From positions 1-64,000 of the forward strand of contig CAWINM010000006.1 of assembly GCA_963837455.1 (NCBI GenBank): a DNA stretch of 64,000 nucleotides. Reading direction: 5' to 3'. Under the pieces are notes generated by a model that was not told the origin of the DNA, did not search any database, and was given only the letters and a program-made list of their open reading frames with translations. Shown piece after piece: positions 8,085 through 16,122 of the stretch. The position numbers and the translations under genes were made by a program. This DNA is from DASYQD01 sp963837455 (GTDB lineage: Bacteria; Acidobacteriota; Thermoanaerobaculia; Multivoradales; JAIOJS01). Each line of letters starts with the position of its first letter. The first letter of the stretch is position 1.

Positions 8085-8138
8085 GCGGGGGACGGGTCTG
8101 CCAAGACGTGTACCGTCCCCCGCGCCCTTTTCGGGCGC
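8085..8138. terminator. Two adjacent GC hairpins inside the IS21 end
   Basis: The first is a perfect 11-bp stem, GCGGGGGACGG (8085-8095) with CCGTCCCCCGC (8113-8123). Immediately after it GCGCCC (8122-8127) pairs with GGGCGC (8133-8138) around TTTTC. They sit between the right repeat and the Cys-rich ORF. They could block transcription entering the element or act in transposase control. The role is inferred. Confidence 0.5.
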
Positions 8139-8205
8139 CCCCATTCTCCCCGACACCGCGCCGACCCGGAGGGCGCGCTGCGCGCGCCACGATGATGCTG
8201 GCAAG

Positions 8206-8259
8206 ACCCAGCGCGCGCTCAAACCGCCAGAATCACGCGCTTCTCAACCGCCGGCGACA
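8206..8259 (+). repeat. IS21 right terminal inverted repeat
   Basis: Reverse complement begins TGTCGCCGGCGGTTGAG and matches 4985-5038. The group II intron fragment begins at the next base. Confidence 0.8.
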
Positions 8260-8402
8260 GGCGGTTACCGGCATCGACTGCTCCGGCGGCTACCGGGGTG
8301 CACCGACAACTCCCCGGGCGGGACTCACACCCGCTGGCCTTCGAGACCCAGAGGTCTCCGATCCCTGTCATCAGTCCATCGAATTCCTCCTTCGTGACAC
8401 AC
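8260..8402 (-). mobile_element. Group II intron 5' fragment (domain I)
   Basis: Read on the minus strand from 8402, the sequence starts GTGTGTCACGAAGGAGGAAT and continues through CTGGGTCTCGAAGGCCAGCG and GTGAGTCCCGCC to the IS21 boundary. It is about 90 percent identical to the 5' end of the complete intron at 13725. GTGNG and the GNGAGTCCCGC element are typical of group II intron domain I. The remaining domains and maturase are absent. Sequence 8403-8582 beyond it shows no recognisable gene. Confidence 0.75.
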
Positions 8403-8582
8403 TGCCGCCACTTCCCAACTAGCGTCTCTTCTAATGGTTAGCCCGCGGTGCGGTGCGCCCGCTGGGCGCTGCCAGCAAAACCAGATAGCGCAGGCCAGCG
8501 GGCAGGCCCGTTTGTCTGACGTGTGCACCATCCCAGGCCGGCCTGGCGCCGTCTAGCGAGAATCGCCGCCCGGGGGCTCCAG

Positions 8583-9539
8583 TCAGGCCAGTTCGACGTC
8601 CAGCCCAGAGAACACGTGCTCAATCCAATTGGCGTAGGCCATCTCGGTCGCCAAGCTCTTGCTGAACAGCAGGCCGGCGACTCGATTGGCACCGTCGACT
8701 ACAACCGAGCCGCTGTCCCCGTCGTCGCAGAACTGCGCCCCGTCGGGGAGCACTTCGATCTGGTCGTCGAAGTCGAGGAGCTTGGCGCCGAGCTTGACCG
8801 ATAGGACACTGATGCCCCATGCCTTGATAGTGCCCGTCGTCTTGCCGGTGGTACGGCCCACCTTAAACACCGGTTCCCCCTGGACGAGATCGGCCGTGCG
8901 CTCGCCCGCGAAGCGCGTGGTGATCCCGAAGATGGCGGTGTCGTCGCAGTCGACAGTCGAATCGACGGCAGCGATGGCGGCATCCACGAGGTTGCCAGCC
9001 GCGGCGAGCGCGACGGCTTCGTTGAAAAGGCCGATCTCGAACGGTCCGTCGCCGGTCTGCTCGCCGGCCGCCGGCTGCACGATGACCTCGTCCGGCTGCG
9101 CGAAGTTGATGCGTGCCAGGACGTGGTTGTTCGACAACACGAACCGCGGCGCGGCCGCGCCACGTTTGCGCACCAGGCAGCCGAGCGTGCCCGGGATGCC
9201 GAGGCGATTGCCAACCGAGACCCCCGCCATCAACGGCCGGGTCCGCAGGAGCAGCCCGCGGACCTCGCCGATATGGAGGACGTCGACCTCGCCAAACGCC
9301 TCCTTGCTCATGGCAGCGGCGGCCAGGTGCGTAGCGGCCGTTGCGTCCTGGAGTCGGATGGCAGGCCGGTAGTTGCCGGATAGACCGGTAATGCCGATGG
9401 CGACCCGCGGGAGCTGGGGCACGTCGGCCGGCGCGCCGAAGTCGTCCGCCGGGGCGGCCGGCGCCGCCGACCCCACTCGCTGCGCCCGCAATCGGCTCAG
9501 CCAGCGGTTCCGCAGCTCCATTGCCGAGTCGCGTTCCAT
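8583..9539 (-). CDS. Trypsin-like serine protease, cytoplasmic type
   Basis: A 318-residue protein with a chymotrypsin-fold triad visible as H139 in VLSNNHVLA, D186 in NLVDAAIAAVD and S276 in CDDGDSGSVVV. No signal peptide is present; the first 80 residues are charged and Pro/Ala-rich. Long spacing before His and the SNNHVLA form place it near bacterial Nal1-like/S1-type hydrolases rather than HtrA. A GGAAG ribosome site precedes ATG 9539. It follows the secreted 636-residue protein gene by ten bases, so the two are probably co-transcribed, and the protease may process or be exported with it. Substrate unknown. Confidence 0.75.
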   Translation of the reverse strand: MERDSAMELRNRWLSRLRAQRVGSAAPAAPADDFGAPADVPQLPRVAIGITGLSGNYRPAIRLQDATAATHLAAAAMSKEAFGEVDVLHIGEVRGLLLRTRPLMAGVSVGNRLGIPGTLGCLVRKRGAAAPRFVLSNNHVLARINFAQPDEVIVQPAAGEQTGDGPFEIGLFNEAVALAAAGNLVDAAIAAVDSTVDCDDTAIFGITTRFAGERTADLVQGEPVFKVGRTTGKTTGTIKAWGISVLSVKLGAKLLDFDDQIEVLPDGAQFCDDGDSGSVVVDGANRVAGLLFSKSLATEMAYANWIEHVFSGLDVELA

Positions 9540-9549
9540 GGCCGCTTCC

Positions 9550-11460
9550 TTACTTGGGAGCGGTGAACAGCGAAAGCGCGCGAATGGAGACCATGAGCGA
9601 CCAGTAATCGGCCTTCTCGTACTTCTGACGCTTTCGGATCTCTCCGGCGTTGGCGATTGGATGGTTCAGCGGCGTCTCGTCACGCAACACTGTCACGCGC
9701 TGTTCCGTCCTACCCCAACCGACCCGCACGTACTTGCCGAGCCCGTAGGAGAGGCCATAGAAGACTGCCGGCCGAGCGGAGTCCGCCGAAGCGCCGACCT
9801 GCAAACCCAGCGGCTGAATGAGGGTAGGCAAGTCGAGGAGGCGCAGCGGTACGACGTTGAGCATCACCGCCAGCTTCCCGGACTGGCTCTCCTTGTCGAC
9901 GACACCCACCACGAGTCGATCGTTGCCAAAGTTGCCGTCACCGTCGTCCACGCGCACGGCGCCGAAGACGTCGGATTGAAGGTCCGTCTTGGTCGCCGCC
10001 ACCCCGAGGTCGAAGATCGAGGCCAGCGAGGAGCGCAGGCTGAAACTGGTGTCGACGGCGCCGTGCCGCGCAACCACGTCGGTGGCGTACGGTGAATCGA
10101 CTGCGATCTTGATTGGGCGCGTATAGGTGAACTCCCAGCGAGTCACGCGCGGAAAACCACCAGGCACGACGACGAATGTCGCCACCGCGTCGCGCGAGAT
10201 GCACTGCACCGCCGCGTCCTCGTTGCATGCCACGGTCCTCCCGACCACGTTCTGAAGCAGCCGCTCGCGGAACAGCTCTAGGTTCTCCGCAGCCTTGGCC
10301 AGGCTGGGCGTGGCATCGATGAGCTTGGGCAGTGCGTCGATCGCCGCCCTCGCCGCCTTGGTTGCGCTGGCGAGCTTCTTGACATCTGCGGCGACATTGG
10401 TCCGCAAGTCTTGGTAAAGATGAGGGAGATTCGCACTCGGCTTCCCGAGCTCGCTCTCGACGCGGCTGACCAGCGTGGCGTCGAGCTCATTCACAACGTT
10501 GGGGTTCGCCTGCCAGGCAGTGCAGCTCGGATCGAGCTCGAGGGCGTCGTACTTGGCCAGCGAAGCGCGGACCGCCTTGGCGTCGCCGGGATCCGTGTCG
10601 AGCAACGCCACCGCGGCGTCGAGCAGCGTGGTGCAGCGCCCGTTCAAGATCCTCGCGAGCTCGGTCCTGGTGGTCTCGAGCGCCGCAGGAAGAGCGCGCA
10701 GTACAGCAGGAGTCAGTGGCTCGCCGAGGCATTCCGGGACGGCGCGCGGGTACTTCGCGTCGGTGCCAGTTTCGACCGCTTGGACGAAGACGGAGGCTTT
10801 CTGCGCCTCCATCGTCACGCACTCCCCCAGTTGCTGGGCCTTCGACACCGGGGCGGCCGCGTCGACCACGAGTTGCGCGGCCTCCTTTAGCACGCCGCCG
10901 CCCATCGCCGTCACGGCTTCCCCGCTGGCCCTCACTTGGAGGATGGCGGAGATATTGCCGCCGATCAGACCTACGAGCCGCTGTAGGTCGGCGAATTGGT
11001 CGATGGGTTGCAGCTTCAGATCTTGGGCGGCGACAGTGAAGAGGAGTGGATTGGTGTTGGTGACCACGACAACGATCCTCTCGCTGCGGCCGACGCTCAC
11101 CGTGGGCAGGCCGTTGATGTCCTCCTCAGTTCGCTTGGCGATCGTGGCGTCGGCAGTCCAGTCTCGTCGGCGATGGTCGAAGGACAGCGTCGCCGGCTTC
11201 GGCCACCCGTCGACGATAGTGCAGTCGGGTCCCGCGCCCCCGGCGCCGCAATAGGTGGCGAGGATGCGAGCCTGAGCCTGGCGGTCTGTGAGGCCCGCCG
11301 GGCACGGTCGCCCAGGTGCGCACGGTCCCGGGGCGATCTCCTGCCAATAGAGACCGTACTGAGCAGCGATCTCGGAGTCGGTTGGCGCACTGGCGAGCAA
11401 AGGCGAGGCCGGTAGCAGGAGCAGGACCAGGGGGCGGAGAAACGGCGTCAGGGAACGCAT
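9550..11460 (-). CDS. Secreted protein of unknown function, partner of serine protease
   Basis: A 636-residue product starting at ATG 11460, chosen because GAGGAG lies just upstream and the N-terminus is a clean signal peptide (RPLVLLLLPASPLLASA). A longer frame to 11520 adds 20 implausible residues. The mature part has a helical, Lys/Ala-rich middle (ADVKKLASATKAARAAIDAL) and a C-terminal segment with FYGLSYGLGKYVRVGWG and EIRKRQKYEKADYWSLMVSI, which resembles beta-strand hairpins. Six or more cysteines are spread through the first half. No family recognised. The ten-base spacing to the downstream protease implies an operon. Envelope location is likely. Confidence 0.7.
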   Translation of the reverse strand: MRSLTPFLRPLVLLLLPASPLLASAPTDSEIAAQYGLYWQEIAPGPCAPGRPCPAGLTDRQAQARILATYCGAGGAGPDCTIVDGWPKPATLSFDHRRRDWTADATIAKRTEEDINGLPTVSVGRSERIVVVVTNTNPLLFTVAAQDLKLQPIDQFADLQRLVGLIGGNISAILQVRASGEAVTAMGGGVLKEAAQLVVDAAAPVSKAQQLGECVTMEAQKASVFVQAVETGTDAKYPRAVPECLGEPLTPAVLRALPAALETTRTELARILNGRCTTLLDAAVALLDTDPGDAKAVRASLAKYDALELDPSCTAWQANPNVVNELDATLVSRVESELGKPSANLPHLYQDLRTNVAADVKKLASATKAARAAIDALPKLIDATPSLAKAAENLELFRERLLQNVVGRTVACNEDAAVQCISRDAVATFVVVPGGFPRVTRWEFTYTRPIKIAVDSPYATDVVARHGAVDTSFSLRSSLASIFDLGVAATKTDLQSDVFGAVRVDDGDGNFGNDRLVVGVVDKESQSGKLAVMLNVVPLRLLDLPTLIQPLGLQVGASADSARPAVFYGLSYGLGKYVRVGWGRTEQRVTVLRDETPLNHPIANAGEIRKRQKYEKADYWSLMVSIRALSLFTAPK

Positions 11461-11597
11461 GCTGGTCTCCTCGCGCGCGAGCGCGCTTGCCGGTTGGCGT
11501 CTACGAAGAGGGACGGACATGCGGCAAAGTCTTCCCCCTGTCCACGGGCGGTCGGCCGCTCAGAGAGAGTCGACGAACCGCGGTGCCCCGCTGGACG

Positions 11598-11669
11598 GGT
11601 AGAGTGGGGGACGGGCGCGGTGGCCGTAGGCAACGAGGGTAGCTGTTGCTGGCGCCTTTCGGAAGATGC
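11598..11669. repeat. 70-bp repeat copy A (uninterrupted)
   Basis: Contains GACGGGCGCGGTGGCCGTAG and GGTAGCTGTTGCTGGCGCCT. Nearly identical sequence recurs at 11691-11759 and 15551-15622. Copies B and C lie directly next to the 3' ends of group II intron sequence. This one does not border a recognisable intron end. It may be the shared insertion target. Confidence 0.75.
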
Positions 11670-11690
11670 TCCATGGGTCCTGGCTCCCGG

Positions 11691-11759
11691 GGTGGAGTCG
11701 AGGACGGGCGCGGTGGCGGTAGGCGACGCGGGTAGCTGTTGCCGGCGCCTTTCGGCGAT
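11691..11759. repeat. 70-bp repeat copy B (borders intron 3' end)
   Basis: Second copy, with GGACGGGCGCGGTGGCGGTA and CGGCGCCTTTCGGCG; the last part can form a short hairpin. On the minus strand it is the 3' exon of the complete intron. Confidence 0.75.
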
Positions 11760-11810
11760 GTGCCGGTGCCTCACTGCGCCCCATGGCTCCGTTTCCCGTC
11801 CCCGCTCATC

Positions 11811-11843
11811 GAACCGGACGTGCGGGTCTCCCGCATCCGGCTC
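11811..11843 (-). ncRNA. Group II intron domain V
   Basis: On the minus strand the 33-34 nt hairpin runs from GAGCCGGATGCGGG through GACC to CGCACGTCCGGTTC. The AGC triad, the GNRA-like loop and the two-base bulge position fit catalytic domain V. It lies 12 bases after the maturase stop, the usual place. Confidence 0.9.
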
Positions 11844-11855
11844 TCGGACTGGCTC

Positions 11856-13181
11856 TCACGAGGGGGCATGCGCGGCGCGACACCGTTTTCGATAGAGCCT
11901 CAGATCGAGGACTCCGGCAGGGCCGTAGACCTCGGCGACGCTGAATCGACTGCTCCCTTGCGCACGGAGCTTGTGCCGCTTGCAGAGGAATCGCCGAACC
12001 CGGCGGTAGGTGTGCCACCAGAGGGCGGCGTCCGCTTCGCCCGTCCAACCGATGCTGAAGTAGTTGGCCCAGCCCGCCAGTAGGCGGTTGAGCCTCCCGC
12101 ACAGCTCCGGCCACGGCGTCGGGTTGCCCCGATGCAGCAGAGTGTTGACTTTCTCCTTGAGCCGACGCCGAGCTTTCTTCGCGGGCACCGCCGTCAAGAC
12201 CCGCTGGCCCGTGTGGATCCGCACCGTGGACTTGAAGGTGTACCCCAGGAAGTCAAAGGGCTCGTCCCGCACGTAGCACAGCCGGGTCTTCTCCGGATGG
12301 ATCGTCAAACCGAGGCGCGACACCCACCGGGAGACCAGCACCAAGCTCTCGCGAGCCTGGCGCTGGCTTCGACAGAGGATGACGAAGTCGTCAGCGTAGG
12401 AGACGATCTGCCCCATGCGCTCGGCCGCCCCCGTTTCGCGCCAGTGACGAAGCAGGCGATTGATGTAGATGTTGGCCAGCAGGGGTGAGATCACCCCGCC
12501 CTGCGGAGTCCCCCGCTTGCTCTTCTTGCCGCCAGTCCTCCGCCCACGGCCGGAGCCATCTCGCTCCTCCACCGGGGACTTCAGCCACAGCTTGATGAGT
12601 CGCAGGATCTTCCCGTCGGCGATGCGTCGCGCCACTGACTTCAGCAGGTCCCCGTGGGGGATCTGGTCGAAGTACTGGACGATGTCGGCGTCCACGACGT
12701 GGGTCTGACCCGCATACAGTCGTTCGCGCACCTCGCCCAGCGCGTCGTGAGCGCTGCGACCAGGGCGGTATCCGTAGACGTTGTCCTCGAAGTCTGCTTC
12801 GAAGATCGGCTCGAGAAACAGCACGACTGCGGTTTGCACCACCCGGTCCCGAATCGTCGGAATCCCGAGGGGCCGCTCACCACCGCCGGGCTTGGGGATC
12901 AGCACTCTCCGCACCGGCTGCGGACAGTAGCGTTCCTCCACGAGCTCCTCTCGGAGCTCGCCCAGCCACCGTTGCGCGCCGTACTCCTCGATGTCCTCGA
13001 ATCGGATTCCATCCACCCCGGGCGCCCCACCGTTGGCTTTCGCCTTGGCGTAGGCCTGGGACAGCGCTTCCGGCCAGCACACCTTGTCGTACAGCGAGTA
13101 GAAACGGTAGCCAGGCTCCCGCTTGGCCTTCTCGTAAAGCTTCTTCCGGAGTCGCTCGACTTGATCGGGTTCTAGACTCAT
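11856..13181 (-). CDS. ltrA: Group II intron reverse transcriptase/maturase
   Basis: A 441-residue maturase counted from ATG 13181; in-frame ATGs at 13205 and 13247 give longer versions. RT blocks are evident: GVDGIRFEDIEEYG, RRVLIPKPGGGERPLGIPT, YGYRPGRSAHDAL, VVDADIVQYFDQIPHGDL, RGTPQGGVISPLLANIY, and the catalytic SYADDFVIL (YADD at residues 262-265). The maturase X region follows with LNRLLAGWANYFSIGW. The protein ends without an HNH endonuclease. It promotes splicing and retrohoming of its own intron. No frameshift, so it may be active. Confidence 0.95.
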   Translation of the reverse strand: MSLEPDQVERLRKKLYEKAKREPGYRFYSLYDKVCWPEALSQAYAKAKANGGAPGVDGIRFEDIEEYGAQRWLGELREELVEERYCPQPVRRVLIPKPGGGERPLGIPTIRDRVVQTAVVLFLEPIFEADFEDNVYGYRPGRSAHDALGEVRERLYAGQTHVVDADIVQYFDQIPHGDLLKSVARRIADGKILRLIKLWLKSPVEERDGSGRGRRTGGKKSKRGTPQGGVISPLLANIYINRLLRHWRETGAAERMGQIVSYADDFVILCRSQRQARESLVLVSRWVSRLGLTIHPEKTRLCYVRDEPFDFLGYTFKSTVRIHTGQRVLTAVPAKKARRRLKEKVNTLLHRGNPTPWPELCGRLNRLLAGWANYFSIGWTGEADAALWWHTYRRVRRFLCKRHKLRAQGSSRFSVAEVYGPAGVLDLRLYRKRCRAAHAPS

Positions 13182-13736
13182 GTCAATCCCGCTCTTCGCC
13201 TCCATCCGAAGCGCGCCAGAACCAGGGCCCCTTCCCTCCACCGGCATTACCCGGCTTCGTCGGTACTACGAGCCCCTCCGACTCCCACGACGACCCGAGG
13301 ACGGCGTTTCCGTCTCCTCGGTTGGCGGTCGCAGCCCGCCATCGACGTGGGTCTCTCACGCTGCCTCGAAGACCTTCCGCACATGCCGCCCCCACTACCC
13401 CGGCTGGTAACGACGGGTTCACCGGTCGGTTGCTCCCCCGCCGCCCATCGGCCTTCCCCTTATGGCAGGAGGGTCGGCTCCAGCGAGAAACTTTCGGGGC
13501 CTTCTCAGGGTTCACTCGCGTTACGGCCTGCACGGTCGCCCCTGGACTTGCTCCAGGTGTTCCGGAGGCTTCAGCCGGACGGTCACCCGCATCGACTGCT
13601 CCGGTGGCTACCGGGGTGTACCGACAACTCCCCGGGCGGGACTCTCACCCGCTGGCCTTCGAGACCCAGAGGTCTCCGATCTCTGTCCAACGATCAGTCC
13701 ATCGGATTCCTCCTTCGTGACGCACTGCCAGCCACC

Positions 13737-13904
13737 TCGGGGAGCGAGCTGCGGGCCGACGCGGACCTCGACGCCTGGCGCGTCGGAGCGCGCGTGCGCA
13801 TCCTCGCCAACCACTCTTGCCTGACGGCGGCGCAGCACGCCGAGTACCACGTCGTCGAGGGCGGCGACGTGGTGGCGCCCTGGCGTCCGGCGCGGGGCTG
13901 GTGA
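13737..13904 (+). pseudogene. C-terminal remnant of a D-serine dehydratase/D-threonine aldolase-like enzyme
   Basis: About 55 codons read WRVGARVRILANHSCLTAAQ then HVVEGGDVVAPWRPARGW before TGA. The NHSCLTAA segment with His and Cys matches the zinc-binding C-terminus of D-serine dehydratase-like PLP enzymes (alanine racemase fold). Everything upstream is replaced by the group II intron on the opposite strand and by older rearrangement. No start or catalytic PLP lysine region is present. Sequence 13905-14151 shows no recognisable gene. Confidence 0.65.
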
Positions 13905-14151
13905 ATGGGGGCGCCAGCCTCAGGCGACGCGCTCGCAGGCAAGGGCGGCCGCTACTCCCCTGCCGGCCCAGGTCGCGGGGTCGAGGGTAGAGCCGCTCCC
14001 GCTCCGGGCGACGATCGAGCGCGTACCTCGCCGGTCTTCGCGGGTAGCTCGCGCTGATAGTGTTCGTCTAGCGGCGGTGCCGCCGCTCGACGATCGCTCC
14101 GCGTACCGGCCACCTCGTAGCCCAGGGTAGTCTTCCTCGGATCCACCACGA

Positions 14152-14973
14152 ATGGCCACTCCAAGCCAGCTCGTCCGCGCGTTCCACCGCCTCCACGAGG
14201 CGGGATGCTTCGTGATGCCGAATCCGTGGGACGTCGGTAGTGCGCGGCTGCTGGCGCAGCTCGGCTTTCAGGCGCTGGCGACGACGAGCGCGGGGCTCGC
14301 GTGGTCCCTGGGGCGGCCCGACAACGGCTCCTCTCTCGAGGAGACGCTGGCGCACCTCAGCGCACTGGTGCAGATCGTGGACGTGCCCCTGAATGCCGAC
14401 TTCACCAACGGCTTCGCCGCCGAACCGGCGGGTGTCGCGGAGAACGTGCGGCGGGCTACCATGACCGGCATCGCCGGCCTGTCGATCGAGGACTCGAGTG
14501 GCGACGTGGCGGAGCCGCTCTACGACTTCGATCTCGCGGTCGAGCGCATCCGCGCCGGCCGCAAGGCGATCGACGACAGCGGCACCGGCGTCCTGCTGAC
14601 GGCGCGCTCCGAGGGGTTCCTGGTGGGACGCCCGGACCTCCCGGAGACCATCCGCCGCCTCACCGCGTACGCGGCCGCGGGCGCCGATTGCCTCTATGCC
14701 CCCCGCATCGAGAAGCTGGCCGACATCGAGGCCATCGTCACGGCCGTGGCTCCCAAGCCGGTGAACGCATTGGTGGGCGCCCCCTACACCACGGTCGCCG
14801 AGCTCAGGGCCCTGGGTGTCCGCCGCATCAGCGTCGGCGGCACCCTGGCGCGCGCGGCCTGGGGTGGCTTCCTTCGCGCCGCGCGGGAGATCGCCGAGCA
14901 GGGCACGTTCTCGGCGTTCGCCGAAGCCGTGCCCTTTGGCGAGATCGAAGCAGCGTTCGCCGAAGGGAAGTAG
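14152..14973 (+). CDS. Isocitrate lyase/PEP mutase family protein
   Basis: A 273-residue TIM-barrel enzyme. Family hallmarks are FVMPNPWDVGSARLLA, TTSAGLAWSLGRPD, VPLNADFTNGFA, GIAGLSIEDSSGD, LLTARSEGF and GADCLYAPRIEK. The acidic NAD-F and IED positions bind magnesium and the 2-oxo or phosphonate substrate in this superfamily. Members include oxaloacetate decarboxylase, methylisocitrate lyase and carboxyphosphonoenolpyruvate mutase. Lack of the KKCGH-type Cys motif argues against a true isocitrate lyase. It stands alone between gene fragments, complete and with normal chromosomal codon use. The exact reaction cannot be read from sequence. Confidence 0.85.
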   Translation: MATPSQLVRAFHRLHEAGCFVMPNPWDVGSARLLAQLGFQALATTSAGLAWSLGRPDNGSSLEETLAHLSALVQIVDVPLNADFTNGFAAEPAGVAENVRRATMTGIAGLSIEDSSGDVAEPLYDFDLAVERIRAGRKAIDDSGTGVLLTARSEGFLVGRPDLPETIRRLTAYAAAGADCLYAPRIEKLADIEAIVTAVAPKPVNALVGAPYTTVAELRALGVRRISVGGTLARAAWGGFLRAAREIAEQGTFSAFAEAVPFGEIEAAFAEGK

Positions 14974-14993
14974 CGCTCTCCTTCGCGAGACCG

Positions 14994-15160
14994 TCAGGCC
15001 TGGCGGCCAGCGCGACCCCTCCAGAGAACGTACGAGACGCTCCATAGCACCCCCGTGGCCGCGGCGAATCCCCACGCCTCGGGGCCGTCTCCCACCGCGA
15101 GGTGGGCGAGGAGCACTGAGCCGAGCGTGAAGGCCAAACGGGCGTAGGCCCACTTCCTGG
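14994..15160 (-). pseudogene. DoxX-family C-terminal fragment
   Basis: The minus strand reads KWAYARLAFTLGSVLLAHLA, then GDGPEAWGFAAATGVLWSVS and a basic tail. The sequence is nearly the same as the end of the DoxX-like protein at 35.6-36.0 kb. The N-terminal two thirds are missing; homology stops next to the GGTGCCTGGCACC palindrome at 15165. A partial duplicate of a small quinone/thiosulfate-associated membrane protein family. Confidence 0.75.
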
Positions 15161-15164
15161 GACT

Positions 15165-15177
15165 GGTGCCTGGCACC
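15165..15177. repeat. GGTGCCTGGCACC palindrome
   Basis: A perfect palindrome around a central T. It marks the exact junction between the DoxX fragment and a nucleotidyltransferase fragment. Variants occur at 3422 (GGTGCCACGCACC) and about 19998 (GGTGCCACACACC). Confidence 0.85.
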
Positions 15178-15477
15178 GGAAGCGGGCGGCCCAGTGTCAA
15201 CCTCTCGGACCCGGGGTCGGACGTGCGCGTCCAGCTGCAGACGGACCCTCGGTATGCCGCCTTTCCCGAGCGGGCCGAGACGAGGAACCTCCTCGGCATG
15301 ATGCTGCCGATCGCCCGGCTCGAAGACGTGGTGCAAGGAAAGGTATGGGCCGCCCTCGATCCGACACGGCGCTCCAGCAAGCGGCAGAAGGACCTCGCCG
15401 GCCTGTCTCGCCTGCTCGAGGCGTACCCGCACCTACGAGGCGCCATCCCGCAGGAGCTCCTCGACCGACTCCTCTGA
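15178..15477 (+). pseudogene. Nucleotidyltransferase-like (AbiEii-type) C-terminal fragment
   Basis: The frame reads DVRVQLQTDPRYAAFPERA, LLGMMLPIARLEDVVQGKVW and RRSSKRQKDLAGLSRLLEAY before TGA. The ED-V-QGK-WA motif followed by SKRQKDL is typical of nucleotidyltransferase-fold toxin-family proteins annotated with AbiEii/AbiGii. The N-terminal catalytic GS-DxD part is absent; the frame begins at the palindrome. An ATG at 15166 lies in the repeat and is probably chance. Non-functional remnant. Confidence 0.55.
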
Positions 15478-15550
15478 TTCGCGGGTGGCGGCTCCGGTTC
15501 GTGCCGCCCCAAAGACCACGGTGCGGACCACGGTGCTGCTGCAATACCAC

Positions 15551-15622
15551 GGGTAGAGTCGAGGACGGGCGCGGTGGCCGTAGGCAAGGAGGGTAGCTGT
15601 GGGCCGGCGCCTTTCGGCAGAT
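15551..15622. repeat. 70-bp repeat copy C (borders intron remnant)
   Basis: Third copy with GAGGACGGGCGCGGTGGCCG and GGCCGGCGCCTTTCGGCAG. It borders the 3' end of an intron remnant in the same orientation as copy B borders the complete intron. Confidence 0.75.
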
Positions 15623-15800
15623 GCCGGTGCCTCACTTCGTGCCCTAGCTCCGTTTCCCCCCCCGCTCATCGAACCGGACGTGCGGATTTCCCGCATCCCG
15701 CTCTCGGACACTCTCACGAGACGGCATGCGCGGCGCGACGGCGTTTGCGGCGCAGCGGTATGTCGAGGACGTGTTCGTAGGGATCGCCCGCGGGTGCGGC
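15623..15800 (-). mobile_element. Group II intron 3' remnant (maturase tail, domains V-VI)
   Basis: The minus strand reads the last 20 or so maturase codons (LDIPLRRKRRRAAHAVS, compare LRLYRKRCRAAHAPS of the complete copy), then a domain V at 15703-15671 and domain VI up to the 70-bp repeat. In this domain V the stem base GAGCCGG has become GAGCGGG, which breaks pairing with TCCGGTTC. The rest of the intron is lost. Confidence 0.75.
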
Positions 15801-15809
15801 TTCAGCCGC

Positions 15810-15960
15810 TGCGGCAAGAGGGAAGGGGCAGCGGGAAGCAGCCTGCGGGGAAGACGACGTCCTTGCGGCCGAGGCCGAGGCGCTCGGCGGCGGCGCGGAA
15901 GGCAGCTACGAAGACGCACTAGACGACGCGCATGTCGCGGCGGGCGCGCTTGCCTTGCGG
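15810..15960 (-). pseudogene. Possible transposase C-terminal remnant
   Basis: A minus-strand reading gives GKRARRDMRVV, a stop, then CVFVAAFRAAAERLGLG and VVFPAGCFPLPLP. The FP-G-FP-P-P ending after an A-rich helix resembles C-termini I associate with REP-type or IS transposase ORFs in Acidobacteria. It is broken by a stop and joins the intron remnant. Weak call. Confidence 0.3.
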
Positions 15961-16122
15961 CCGCGGAATCGTTGCAGCCCCGCGCGCTCGGTGCCGAGAC
16001 TGGTGTGTGGCACCGCCAGCCGGCGAGCCGGCGTCGCACCGGGAGACGGCGTCGGCTGCTGGGGGCGTTGCCCCCCGCGAACACTCAGTACGAAGACGTT
16101 CGTGGTCCGAGGGAAAGCGCGC

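Larger units (their letters stand above)
4985..8259 (-). mobile_element. IS21-type element with two extra ORFs
   Basis: The element is bounded by long imperfect inverted repeats, 4985-5038 and 8206-8259, each starting TGT outward and sharing GATTCTGGCGGT and TGAGCGCGCGCTGGGT. Within lie, in transcription order on the minus strand, a Cys-rich ORF, istA, istB and a third ORF coupled to istB. At about 3.27 kb it is longer than simple IS21 copies because of the two extra ORFs. No clear target duplication is visible (left flank TACGC, right flank GGCGG). Its right end abuts a group II intron fragment, and the rest of that intron is not on the other side, so an adjacent deletion or recombination probably followed insertion. 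Confidence 0.85.
11760..13725 (-). mobile_element. Complete group II intron
   Basis: On the minus strand the element starts GTGCGTCACGAAGGAGGAAT at 13725, contains domain I features (GTGAGAGTCCCGC), a maturase ORF, a domain V hairpin at 11843-11811 and a short domain VI ending near 11760 in AC. The maturase lacks an endonuclease domain, as in several bacterial classes that use nascent DNA ends. The 5' exon is a D-serine dehydratase-like gene remnant read antisense. The 3' exon is the 70-bp repeat. The 3' boundary is set by comparison with the remnant at 15.6 kb and may be off by a few bases. Confidence 0.85.

Noticed and set aside
11598..11759. 70-bp repeats as integron attC sites
   Set aside because: No R'/R'' boxes of the RYYYAAC/GTTRRRY type and no integrase; only intron-target status is supported.
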